From Diacronema lutheri (Eukaryota > Haptophyta > Pavlovophyceae > Pavlovales > Pavlovaceae), in the NCBI GenBank assembly GCA_019448385.1, contig JAGTXO010000034.1, positions 296,501 through 360,500 of the forward strand: a stretch of 64,000 nucleotides of DNA, written 5' to 3'. The notes beneath the pieces were generated by a model. It searched no databases, was not told the DNA's origin, and worked only from the letters and a program-made list of their open reading frames with translations. This document shows, in pieces, positions 21,969-31,960 of the stretch. Both the position numbers and the translations under genes were made by a program. Each line of letters starts with the position of its first letter. Position 1 is the stretch's first letter.

Positions 21969-23880
21969 TCGCCCTCGTCGCCGGCACGCGGCGGCGGTGG
22001 CGGCGGTGGCGGCGCGGCCACGGCGGCGGCAGCAGCGGCAGCGGCGGTGGTGGTGGCGGCGGCGGCGCCCAGCGCGGGCGGCGGAGGTGGCGGCGGCGGC
22101 GGAACGGCGGCAGCGGCGGCGGCGTCTGCGGCGGCCTTGGCGCCGCGCGTCTGCCGCGGCGCTTCGGCAGCGCGATCGCGGCTGCCCCCGCCGCGCACCG
22201 CGCCCGCCCCGGCGCAGGCGCCGCTCGGCGCACGCCCGCTGACCGCGCCAGTCAACGCGACGCGGAGGTGCTCGCCAACAGCGTACATGTCCGCCACGCT
22301 GAACGTGCGCGGCGCGGATGCACCGCCCGCCGCAGCGAGCGCGGCGTCGTTGAGCGCGCCCACCACGGCGAGGCCGCACGTCGCGCCACGCTGCGCCGCG
22401 TTGTCGAGCAGCCGCGCGCGGCGCACGGGCAAGACGTCGAGGCCCGCCGCGTGCAGCGTGGCGGTTATCGACCTGGCACGCTTGAGCGCCTGCCTGCTCG
22501 GCGACGCGAGCGTGTCGACAAGCACCGCGTCGTAGCGATGCTCGCCCGCGCGCGCGACGCGCACGAGGCGCAACGCGGTGAAATGGCCGGAGGCGGGCGG
22601 CGTGCCATCGTCACTGCCCGCACCGCCGCGCCCGCCCGGCGGGCTCCACATGCCGATGACCGCCTGCGTCGTCGCCTCGCTGTGCAGGCGGTGCAGCAGC
22701 GCGGCGCGCTCGGCGCCGTCCTGGAACACCGCGGGCTGAGCGGCAAGCGGTACGTGGCAGACGCGCCCTTCGCCGGCCTGCCCGTGCACGCGCAGCACGA
22801 CCTCGCAGCAAGCGTCCACAGTGGAGGCGAGCATGTCGCCGCCCGCAATGCAGTCCACCTCTGCCTGCGGGATGCCGGCGCGCGCGGCGGCATCGGCCAG
22901 CCGGAGCGCAGCCGCGTCGCCCGCCCACGCGAGCAGCGCCGGGGCGGCGGACTGGACGTCGCGCTGCGCCACGGCGGGCTCGGCCGCGGCGGGCTGGGCA
23001 GCGGCTGGCTCGGCAGCGGCGGGCTGGGCGGGGGCTGGCGCGGCGGCGGTGGGCTCGGCGGCCGACGATTGCGTGGCAGGCTGCGGCGCGGCCAAGGCGG
23101 CGGTCGGGCGGGCGGCGGAGGCGAAGGCGGCCCATGCGGCGGCCGAGCACACGGCGACGAGCCAAAAGGCGGTGGCTGCAGACGGGCGAGCGGCCGGAGC
23201 AATGGCGGCCCGGACGGCAGAGGCGGCGACGACACTCGCGAAGATGCCGACGGCGCACCGGACAGTGGCGACGGCGACGGCGGCACCGGCACACGGGCGG
23301 CGGTGGGGGCTGTCGGGCTCGGCGGCAGGCTCGGCGGCATGCTCGGCCGAGGGCCGATCGGTGCGCGACGGCGGGCTGCGACTCGCGCGGCGGAGCGGCT
23401 GCGGTGCGTGCTGGCCGCCCGTCGCGCACCTGCGCTTGCGCTCGCGGCGCGCGTCGCCGCCACGCAATCGGCGGCCGACAGCCCGCTCTGACCTGTCGAT
23501 TGATCTCCGCAGCCGGTCGCGCGCGCGCTTTGCCGCCCGCCGTGCGCGCCGCGGCGGTGCGCGCGGGCACTGGTCGGGCGAGCTGCGCGCGGCAGGCTCG
23601 CAGCAGCCGCCGTCGCGTGCGTGCGCGCAGCCTCGGTCGCACGGCGCGCAAACGAGGTCGTCGGCGCCATCGACGCCGTCGAGGCCGTCGCCGCGCGCTG
23701 CGGCTGCGAGCGCGCGTGCCACGCCGTCGTCGCCGGCCGCCGGCGCCGCTGCGGCGGCCGCGGCGTCGGCTGCACGGCGCTCGGGCTGCGGCTCGAGCGG
23801 CGGGACGGCGCCGGCCGCCGCGGGCGGCGCCGTGTCGAGCGGAGCAGCCGCGGCGCGCGCGCGCGCGCGCGCGCACCCTT
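13232..23880 (-). CDS. Giant multidomain protein, central exon (C48 protease, YqaJ nuclease, chromodomain, Fanzor N-terminus)
   Basis: A single frame stays open from 24112 to the donor at 13232, about 3,600 codons. In order: Ala/Pro-rich region; C48/ULP1-like protease (about 22330-22800); long low-similarity regions; YqaJ-type nuclease (17640-18250); Pro/Ala-rich linker (about 16270-16400); a further C48-like remnant near 14780; chromodomain (about 14410-14560); and the helical Fanzor N-terminus (KELRRIAAAVHRLTTQAYRV, about 13960-14030). Entry from the upstream exon changes frame near 23.88 kb next to a GC alternation; the exact splice site is unresolved. The antisense frames over this region are equally long only because of extreme GC content. 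Confidence 0.65.
14405..14560 (-). other. Chromodomain
   Basis: TYEVEAVVDERRKAGKK followed by FRIRWRGYDESADTWEPE is a canonical chromodomain with the three aromatic-cage positions (Tyr, Trp, Trp) present. In mobile elements chromodomains steer insertion toward methylated histone H3; here it sits directly before the Fanzor portion. Confidence 0.85.
17640..18250 (-). other. YqaJ-type (lambda exonuclease family) nuclease domain
   Basis: Family pattern in order: RSPRWHDERWEEVTGSKVG, GILGEAVALRKLAAAYG, FSPDGL, VLVEVKTL and HRDQLQLGMHVLG. These supply the Glu, Asp, Glu-x-Lys and Gln positions of the PD-(D/E)xK core. Viral and phage members resect DNA for recombination; that role is inferred here. 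Confidence 0.8.
21905..22130. repeat. GCG trinucleotide and Gly/Pro-rich low-complexity tract
   Basis: GCG/GCC triplets from 21917 to 21970 encode an Ala run, followed by proline runs on the minus strand. It lies between the C48-like domain and the next region of the giant protein. Confidence 0.8.
22330..22800 (-). other. ULP1/C48-like cysteine protease domain
   Basis: SGHFTALRL (His codon 22583-22585), AVLVDTLASP (Asp) and NAAQRGATCGLAVVGAL (Cys codon 22376-22378, with the preceding Gln) reproduce the His-Asp-Gln-Cys order and the Q....CG signature of ULP1/adenain proteases. Such domains cleave SUMO or polyproteins; here it could process the giant protein itself. Confidence 0.6.
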
Positions 23881-25263
23881 TGCGCCTACCGCGAGACGCC
23901 ACCCGCGCGGGCGCCACGCGCGCCGCGGCTCGGCGGCCGCGCGACCGGCGGTGCCGGGCGTGGCGGCGAGCGCAGCGCTCGAACTTGCGTCTGGCTCGGT
24001 GGCGGCGAGCCGGCGCAGTTGCCGCGCAATGCAGGGCTGCACGTCGAGGTGCGCCTCGTCGAGTCGCGAGAGGAGCTCGCGCGCGCGAGTGCCGAGCGCG
24101 GCGCCGTCGCACTCGGCACGCGCGCCCGCCGGAGCCACCGAGCCTTCGGGGTCGCGCGGCGCGAGCAGCTCGCGCGCAGTCGCGAGCAGCTCCGCCTGCT
24201 CGGCGGTGGGGATGCAGGCGCGGCGCAGCGCGAGCTCTGTGTGCGCGGGCAGGTGGGCGCCCACGGCCTCGGCGTGCATGAGTAGCGCGCGCGCCTCCGC
24301 AGGTGCGTCCGCCTCGCCCATCTCGGACGCGGCGAGCACGCCCGCCGCCTCAGCGGCGAGCGCGAGCCGCGGCGACGCGAGGTCGCGCAGCGACCGCAGC
24401 AGGTGCGGAGGCAGCGCGTGGCCACGCGCCTTGACGCGCTCGAGCAGGGCGCGCGCGCGCGCTGCATCGTCCGCAGAGCCCAGCGCGCACTGCTCGATCA
24501 GGCGGCCGGCCGCGCGCTTGTCCTCGCGAAAAAGCTGCTCGCGGTGGAGCGCGCGGCGGGTCTCGCGCTTGGCGAGCGCGTCGGCACGCGCCCTGCAGCC
24601 CTCGTCGGCGGCGGCGGCGAGCTCGGCAACGCCGCCAGGCTCGGTGGCGGCGGCAAGCGTGGCGGCGACGGCGCCTACCTCAGCGGCAGCAATGCGGTCG
24701 TCAGCGCGCTTGGCGGCAGCGCATTTGACGGCGGGCTGGTCGGCTGGCTTGGCGTCAGGCACGGTGGGAGGCTGGGCCGTGGACTGGGCGGCGGGCTCGG
24801 CGGTGGGCTTGGCAGCGGCTGGCTTGGCGGCGGGCTCGGCGGCGGGCTGGGCGGCGGGCTGGGCGGCGGCGGGCTCGGTGGCGGGCACGTCCGCCTCGGC
24901 CAACAAGAGCGGCTCGAAGCGGTTGCTCGCGCGCATGCTGGCGCGCGGATGGCTCGGCGGCAGAGCAGCGGGCCGAACGCCAGCGCCCGCGCCGAGGCCT
25001 GGCCGCGCTGGCTGCCAGGGCTGCTCGCGCTGCTCGCGCTGCTCGCGCTGCACGCGCTGCACGCGCTGCTCGCGCTGCTCGCGCTGCTCGCGCTGCTCGC
25101 GCTGCTCGCGCTGCTCGCGCTGCTCGCGCTGCTCGCGCTGCTCGTGCTGCGGGCACCACGTGCGCTTGCGCCAGTTGTGCTGCGCATCCCCGCCCTCCGC
25201 TGCCGGCTCAAAATTTGCGCATGCCCAGATTTGGCCGCGCCCAACAATTGGCGTGCGCTGGTC
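23880..25263 (-). CDS. Giant multidomain protein, Gln/Ala-rich exon
   Basis: The frame from the acceptor at 25264 (GCGCGCAG then DQRTPIVGRGQIW) runs to about 23.88 kb. It holds a short conserved-looking start (GQIWACANFEPAAEGG), a REQ tandem tract (25020-25146), Ala/Pro repeats and a helical region with repeated sensible blocks such as ELLATARELLAPRDPEGS and HAEAVGAHLPAHTELAL. No known domain. The upstream 88-base intron (25264-25351) has the canonical donor GTAAAG and joins two open frames in phase, which is the main evidence that the USP and the giant frame are one gene. Confidence 0.55.
25020..25146 (-). repeat. 9-bp tandem repeat encoding (Arg-Glu-Gln)n
   Basis: CTCGCGCTG on the plus strand repeats about 13 times with a few CACGCGCTG variants, giving REQREQ... 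on the coding strand. Confidence 0.9.
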
Positions 25264-25351
25264 CTGCGCGCGGCCGGCGGGCAAGAGGTCGGGCGGGCGG
25301 GAGGCGTAGGGGATGCGTGAGGGTGCTGCACGCTATACGCGCAAACTTTAC

Positions 25352-26814
25352 CTGGCGCGAACGCAAGCGCCGGGCGCCACGCTGTGGACAGCGGACGGCG
25401 TGCGCGTGCGAGGCACTCACCGCCATTGGCAATGCGCGCGTCGCGGAGACAACTTGGCGGGCCTCGCACGCAGCTGGGCCGATCGCCGCCGCAGAGGTGT
25501 CTGCAGCCGTCTCCGCGATGCCGATCGTCGCATCTGTTGGCACCGCTGCCATCTGCCGCACCCGCGACCAGGCTGCCGACAGGGTCGGCGCGTCGGGCGC
25601 CGAGCTCGGCCACGCAGGCGATGCGGCCGACGGCGGTGACGCTGAGCCCAGCGCCGGGTCCAACGGTTCCGCGTCGAGCCGGCTGTAGAAGAGCATGCTC
25701 GCACCACTTGCCCACGCCAGCGCGTCGGACTGAGACAAGTTGTGCATCTGCGCGGGCAACGCGCGTGCGTGCGGCAGGCGCGCGGCGCGAGCTTTCAGGC
25801 CACGCGCGCGTGCCGCGCGGGAGGACGGGGCGGCTGCGGCTGCGATCAACCGCCGGTCGCGGCGCCAAGCGGCCGTGCGCGCCGCCGCACGTTGTCGTCG
25901 TCGCACAGAAACCAAGCCCCGTTGCGGAGCACGATGGCGACAAGGTGCCCGCTCGTCGACTCCTCGCCCAAGTGCACGACGGCGGCGACGAGGAGGTAGT
26001 CGCGCCCGCCGAGTAGCAGCCGCGGCGCGCACACGAACGCGTGCTTGTTCTTGCACTGCGAGCCATTGCCGCGCGTCGTGCGCGGCACCTCGACGGCAAT
26101 GCTGGCTGGCATGAGCACGTCCGAGCGGCACGCGTCCGGGCTGCCACCCTGCGGCGGCCCAGCGACGCCCCCCAGAGCGTGTGCGAGCGTGCGCGCCGCA
26201 TCGCCGCCAATGCTGACGAGGATGGCGATGCCCTCACCGCGCTCGCTCGAGGCCACAGCGATCGGCTCGAGCACTACGCGTCTGTCGTCTTCGAAGGCAG
26301 CAGCGAGCCCGGGCACTCGGCCGAGTAGCATCTGGAAGAACTCAGCAGCGTCCTGCTGCGTCCCTCGCGTGCCACGGCCCAAGATGACGTCGACGACGGA
26401 CACAAGACACAGCTGTGCCGGCGCCTCGGTGTCCTCGAGCAGCGTGCCAAAGTCCCGAAAAAGCGCCTTCTCGACTCTTCCCGCACGGCGCGAAGCGGAG
26501 CGGGGCATCGGACGGAGCACGTTCAAGGCGACGAGCGATTGCGCGAGGGCGTTCACGTAGCACGCGTTGCCCTCGTTTTTCACGCCTGCGCCGCGCCGCG
26601 CAGCGCCGGGTGTGCGGGGTGCGCACGCAAGGTTTACGGCGAGTCGGAGAGAGGCCGACTGGGAACGCGCCGAACCCGGCGAGCCGTGCAGGCGCTCACC
26701 ACGCGGCACGTCGGGCACTCTCACCGGCCACATCGGGCCGATGAACGCGCCCCCCACAGGCTGCCGGCCGACGACTCGGAAGTTGCTCCAGGCGCTGCGC
26801 CGTGCACGCGTCAT
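25352..26814 (-). CDS. Ubiquitin-specific protease (C19) exons of the giant protein
   Basis: USP/UCH fold: Cys box KNEGNACYVNALAQSL (Cys codon 26560-26562), QQDAAEFFQMLL, KHAF, and His box STSGHLVAIVL (His codon 25945-25947), ending SMLFYSR as in family members (YMLFY.R). A 143-base intron (25748-25890; donor GTGCGG, acceptor CGCGCAG) joins DDDN to MHNLSQ in phase and restores the expected C-terminal box. Catalytic residues are present. The start is uncertain: 26814 is the likeliest Met, but the frame is open to 27069. Through the next intron it continues into the Gln/Ala-rich exon, making this the N-terminus of the giant protein. Deubiquitinating activity is inferred. Confidence 0.7.
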
Positions 26815-28499
26815 GCGCGCGCTGTTGCGGGCTACGCAGCAGAAACGACGGGGGAATAGGCGAGCGAGGGTTGGGCGCAGATCAGCGTGGTGGCGCGGCA
26901 AGACGAGCGCGCGCCGGGCGCCTGGCGCGGAGGCGCCCCGCGCGAGGACGCGAGCCGCTTCTCGCACCGGACGGGCGCCCACGCGCAAACCGGCTTTAGA
27001 GGGCCAGATGGATGGTGGCCGATGACGAATCAGCGCGGCACCCGCCTTTGAAAAAGGGCGTCGCGGCACTGCCCGAAAGCGGTACGGACGAGCCGGGCGC
27101 CATGCATGGAACGATGCGACGGCGGCGTGAGCGCGGGACGATCTTGCCCAGGCAATTGTGCGCGTTCAGCGGGCGGCGCGCGCGTTGCGCGTGACGGGGC
27201 GCCGAGCGGCACACCGGCGGGGACCCGCTCGCCGCTGCCGTGGCATCCTCCGCTGCCGGCGTGCTGGCACGCACGCGCATTGCCGGCGCGAGGGGACGGC
27301 GAGTGCGCCTCGGCCGAACAGGCGCGAACGTTACGCCCGAGCGCGTGGCCGAGCACCGGATGGAAGCATGCTTCGTCATGCGGCGGCGACCCGCGCCGAT
27401 TGCACGCAGCGCCGGCCTAGGCGCGCATCCGCCCGACGCGGATTTGGACGACGCGTCGACCGGCACGCCGAGCGTCTGCGTCTGCCTCGCGGCCGGTCGC
27501 GCCGGCCCCTCTTCGGCTCGCGGCCGCACGTGCGCCGCGCGCCGCTTCGGCGCGCGGCGCGGCGCGCCTGGAACGCGCGGAACATACGCGGGGTGCGCGG
27601 GCACGCCCGCAACGCGCCATTTTAGCGCGAGCAGTTCGGCAAGCTTGCAGCTCGCGAGCAGCCGGGCATGTGCCGCGGACACACAGTTCGCTGTGTGCGC
27701 CGGCCGCGACGACACGGCGTAGCGGCGCGAGGCTGGCGGCCGGGGCCACGGGCGTAATCGTGGCGCGACGCCATGGCATGAGTCATAAATCCATGAGTAA
27801 TAAATCACGGGCCCAAGCTCACGCGCTGTACGGCCTCTCCCGCATGGCGTGTCGGATCCGCCCCGCAGCCAGGACCGCATTTTCGCTCGGCCACGCAGCG
27901 GACCACGGCGCGTTGTGCGCGCCCGGCGCGAGTGGTGCGAGTGGCGGGCCAAGCCGCGTCGCCCACGGAGCCCGCCCCCGGCTCGGCGGCACCGCTACCG
28001 CTTGCTCGCCGGGCCGCGCACCGCCGTCGCCGCCGCTGCGCGCTTGCCCTGCTTGCCGGCAGGCGGCGGCGGCGGCGGCGGCTGAGGTTGCGGCAGCGGC
28101 GCGAGCGCGACGCCGGACGGCGGCAGCGCCGACGGCACGCGCGCGGCGGCGACCCACGCGGCGTCGGGCAGCGCGCCGGCTTGAGGCCCCTGCTTGCCGG
28201 CCGCATTGGCGCCGCCCTGCGCGCCCTAGAAGGGCGCGCAGGTACGCGGGCCAGTCGCGCGGCGCGCGGTGTTGGCGAGCACCCGCCGGCTGCGCGTCGG
28301 CCGCGAGCGGCGCGGCGGGCGTCGCGCCGGCGGGTGCTGGGCAGCACCGCGCGCCGGCGTCGCGCCCGCCGCCAGCGCGCCGCCCGCCGCCGGCGCCGCG
28401 CGCGCCGTCCGAGCCGCGCCCGCCGCGCCCGCCGCCACCGCGCGCCGCCGCCGCGCATTCGCGCGCGGCGGCGACGGCGGCCGCGGCGAACGCCGCCGC
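26815..28499. other. No gene recognised
   Basis: Between the USP start and the helicase relic. Open frames are unremarkable GC-driven ones. Bases 28040-28520 are an Ala/Gly/Arg-rich tail continuing one of the helicase frames. TTTATTACTCATGGATTTAT near 27785 is a rare AT-rich patch on the minus strand. Confidence 0.4.
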
Positions 28500-30085
28500 C
28501 GCCGCCGCCGCCTCGCCACCGCTGACCGCGCGGAGCACCTCTTTGAAGACGACGGTGCGCGTCACAGGGTCCGGGCCAAGCGCAAAGCGGATGCGCGACG
28601 CGTGCCCGACGCGCGAAGCGGCCACGTAGAGCTGGCCGTGCGTGAAGCACGGCTCGGCGAGCCACACGCCCGCGCACCCGAGCGCTTGACCCTGCGCCTT
28701 GTTACGCCGGCCGCACCGGGAACTGGCGGTGCAGCCATGCAAACGCGAACGTGCCCTCGTCGGGCGAGTGGTGGCCGATGCGCGCGATGAGCACGGTGCT
28801 GTCGCGCCCGGCGGCCGCGCCGGGTCGCGCGCACTCGAGCAGCCGGCCGCCGGCGCGCACGCCGCGCACGACCAGCCGCGTGCCGCTGCACAGCCCCTCG
28901 CCGAGCGAGAGGAGGCGAGTGGCTACGAGCTCCGCCGGGTAGGCCGAGACGCCTCGGGCAGCTGCACGGGATCGAGCGGGAATGCGCCGGGCATGGCCCC
29001 CGCAGGCGGCACCGCCGCGGGAAAGGCGCCGTCGCCGAGGCTGCGCGGCAGCTTCGCCCACTCGCCCGCGCCGAGCGCGTCGCCCGTGTCGCGCGCCGCG
29101 TTCGAGGCGCGAGAGTTCTCGACCAAGGCGTACGGCCGATCGTGCTGCCACGATGCCGAGTACTCGAGGCAGGAGCGCACGATCTGCGCGCGCGAGCCGC
29201 GCCGCACCACCGGCAAGCACTGGCAAAAGTCGCCGGCGAGCAGCAACGTCTTGCCGCCGAAGCGCTCGTCGACGCCCGTCACGTCGCGCAAACACCGATC
29301 GAGCGAGTCGAGGCGGCCCCGCTTCTGCATCGGCGCCTCGTCCCCCACGATCATTCGCCGCGGCGGCCACGGAGCGCCCGCGCTCGGAGCGCGGCACGCC
29401 ATTGAACGGCTTGCCCGTCCGAGTCGGCGCCGACGGGCACCTTGAAGGTCGAGTGGAAGGTGCGGCCGTCGGGCAGCAGCGTGGCGGCGACGCCCGAGGA
29501 CGCGCACACGACGACCGCGTGCCCATCCGCGCGCACGGCGGCGATGATGGCGCGCTCGACGAACGTCTTGCCCGTGCCGCCCGGCGCGTCGCAAAAGTGC
29601 AGCCGGTCGCCCACGCCGCGCAGCGCCGAGTCGACGACCGCGCCGTGGAGCGCGCGCTGCTGGCCGGTCTCGGCCATCGCCGCGCGCGCCGCCGCCGCGC
29701 TCGCAGCCTGCTCGGCGCGATCGTAGCCCTGCGCGCGCGCGAGCTCGCGCCCGCCCGGCCCGGCCGGCGCGCGCGCCGTGCGCAGACCGGCCACCGCCGC
29801 GAGCGCCGCCGCGCGCTCGCGCTCGTCGGGCACGTACAGCCCCGTGGAGTCGAACGTGTCGGCCCAGGCGGCCACGCTGTACGAGGCGAAGGCGTCCGAG
29901 CCGGGCTGCGGCCGCTGCTCGGCGCGCTTCGGGAGCATGACCCCGCACACGTTCCACTTGGTGCCAAACATCGAGCCCGTGAGCCCCGTGTAGACGCAGT
30001 CGAGCTGCGTGGCGATGGCGCAGACGTCCTCGTGCCGGATCTCGTCGACCGGTTCGCCATCCGTGGCGTCCAGGATGGCGACTGC
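28500..30085 (-). pseudogene. PIF1-family helicase relic
   Basis: Parts in order: an N-terminal region with MLPKRAEQRP, Walker A (CDAPGGTGKTFVERAI), CASSGVAATLLPDGRTFHS, Walker B region (MIVGDEAPMQKR), FGGKTLLLAGDFCQCLPVV, and the C-terminal NKAQGQALG ... FTHGQLYVAASRV motif. These are the PIF1/RRM3 motifs typical of Helitron and giant-virus helicases. The parts lie in three different reading frames, so it has about two or three breaks and is a fossil. It precedes the giant Fanzor locus on the same strand. No HUH Rep domain is seen upstream. Confidence 0.8.
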
Positions 30086-30240
30086 GCCCGGGCCGTGACG
30101 CCGCGGCGTCGTTCGGCTGCGTCACGGAGGAGCGCCATCCGTGCGCCACGGAGGAGCGGCAGGACCACGACGCGGCGTGACGCTGGACGACGCCATGCTG
30201 TCGAGGCGCCATGCTGTCGAGCCGCCATGCTCCGAGGCGC

Positions 30241-30555
30241 CGCCGCTTTCTAAAAGGGTGTAGGGTGTAGGGTGTAGGATGCAAAACAAGCCCTCCCCAC
30301 ATTTGGGCCCGACGTCATTCCTTCTTTCGTCACAGCGTCATTCCTTCTCCCCCCTATGGGACTTTCATAACCGTACGTATCCTACACCCTACACTATGCA
30401 AATACCTAGAGAATAGATACATCCTACACTAAGTAAAGGTACTCGTATGTGAGTAACGTCACGGCTTCGAAGAAGGAATGACGTCGGGCCCAAATGTGGG
30501 GAGGGCTTGTTTTGCATCCTACACCCTACACCCTACACCCTTTTAGAAAGCGGCG
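30241..30555. mobile_element. Perfect 86-bp inverted-repeat element (foldback/MITE)
   Basis: Arms 30241-30326 and 30470-30555 appear identical in inverse across 86 bases, with a 143-base AT-richer loop. Each arm holds three GGGTGTA heptamers, and the loop contains further CCTACAC units. Short, non-coding, with no clear target-site duplication. Identity of the arms implies a recent origin. Confidence 0.75.
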
Positions 30556-30682
30556 CCGAAGGTGGGAGGATGCCACCCGTATGCGCGCGTTTGAACGTGC
30601 GCGGACGGCCGTTGGCTTCGCGCCCTTTCGCCCACGGTTTGCGCGCCAACGGACCAGTCCTCCGCGGGCGCCGCGCATCGTC

Positions 30683-30961
30683 TCAGGGGCGGTCGGTGTG
30701 GTACGCCGCGCGCATCGTCAGCGCCGCGGCGTCGAGCTCGGCGAGCGAGGGCGCGTACGTGACGCCGCTCAGCACCTCGTCCGCGCCCGCCCTCGTCGCG
30801 CTCGCCGCCTCCGCAGTGCGCGCAGGCGGCTTCGTGACGGCACGCGAGGCCACGCCGCGCGCCGCAGGTGCCTTCGCGCGCTGCATCGTCTGTCTGCCGG
30901 TCCGACGCGCTCTGCTCTGAACGAACGGACGGCACGCCCGACGAGATCTCGTCGCGTGCAC
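30683..30961 (-). CDS. Hypothetical short protein
   Basis: A 92-codon frame whose end, GVTYAPSLAELDAAALTMRA, looks more protein-like than its surroundings. No family recognised and no context support beyond lying divergent from the next gene. It may be a chance frame. Confidence 0.2.
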   Translation of the reverse strand: MHATRSRRACRPFVQSRARRTGRQTMQRAKAPAARGVASRAVTKPPARTAEAASATRAGADEVLSGVTYAPSLAELDAAALTMRAAYHTDRP

Positions 30962-30972
30962 GCTCGCACAGC

Positions 30973-31805
30973 ATGTACCCCCAGAACGTCTCCGAGCTGC
31001 TGCCCGACGAGATCTTCGGCGACGAGCTGCTCGTCGACCGGCACTACCGCGTGCGCATCCTTCAGCGCGTCGCCCGCCGCCGCGATGCGGCCGAGGCCAA
31101 CTTTTGGCTCGACGGCGGGCCCGCCGACTCGGTCGTCGGCGCGTGCATGTGCGGCCGAATCTACGCGCTCAAGTGCATGGGCCGGCTCGTCCGCGGCGCC
31201 CGGATCCTCGCGCTGCTGCGCAAAAATGTGGCGCTCGCCACGTGCCGCGCACACCTCATGGGCCACATGCTCCAGCGCATCGTCGGCGACAGCGGCGTCG
31301 CGCGGCTGCTGCAGCTGGTTGCAGCTCGTTCGCGAGGATCACGACACGCTCAACGCCGAGCACCAGGCCTTGGAAGCACAGCATGACACCGGCCATGTCA
31401 TGCGACGGCATGTGCGCGCGCGCCGACGCGCTCTCCAAGGACCTCGCACGGGCGCACGAGCACGCTCACAAGCTCGATGGCTATCTGGTGTGGTGCAGCG
31501 AGCGCCTCGGTGAGAGTGACTCTTTCAACGGAGCGCTCGAGAACCTGAACACGCGGTGCAGCATGAGATGTGCTGGCTCCACGCCGAGATGTCGTCGCTC
31601 GTTGCGAGTTCGCCCGAGGCTTACGCGAACGACAGCGAGGCCACCGACTTCAAGGACCACGGCGTGTGCGTCGAGTTCGATGTCTTCAACCGCGACGGGG
31701 TCGAGGGCGCGCCCGTGCCCGCGACCGCGCCCACGAAGGCAGAGCCGGGCATCGAGTCCGAGTGCATCGCGCCCGCACAGGCAGAGCCGGGCAGCGAGTC
31801 CGAAG

Positions 31806-31838
<33 letters not shown>

Positions 31839-31960
31839 GGCAGAGCCGCGCACCGAGCCCAAGTGAGCCAACGTGCCGCCGAACTCGCCCAAGCTCTCGT
31901 CGGTCGACAGTCAGGCCACCGAGTACAAGACCTCCTACGCGAACTCACGTGCTCGCCACC
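30973..31960 (+). pseudogene. Coiled-coil protein of unknown family, frame broken
   Basis: Starts MYPQNVSELLPDEIFGDELL and continues with a helical region (IYALKCMGRLVRGARILALL, LMGHMLQRIVGD), then REDHDTLNAEHQALEAQHD, ADALSKDLARAHEHAHKLDG and EMCWLHAEMSSLVASS in successive frames. Sensible protein sequence in all three frames indicates one ancestral gene with about two or three breaks. The first coincides with a 10-base tandem duplication near 31310. C-terminal Pro/Arg/Glu repeats (about 31720-31850). Not recognised. Confidence 0.5.

Larger units (their letters stand above)
11379..30085 (-). mobile_element. Probable composite mobile locus: Fanzor multidomain gene plus PIF1 relic
   Basis: Same-strand block: degraded PIF1 helicase (28.5-30.1 kb), then a 15.4-kb protein locus with protease, nuclease, chromodomain and Fanzor parts. 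Fanzors are known passengers of several eukaryotic DNA-transposon types and of giant viruses; PIF1 helicases occur in Helitrons, viruses and hosts. I see no reverse transcriptase, integrase, capsid or Helitron Rep domain, so the class is open. The nuclease part looks whole; the helicase has about two or three breaks. Element ends are not established. Confidence 0.4.

Noticed and set aside
28500-30085. Helitron identity from the PIF1 helicase
   Set aside because: No HUH Rep motif and no recognisable Helitron ends in the window; helicase alone is not sufficient.
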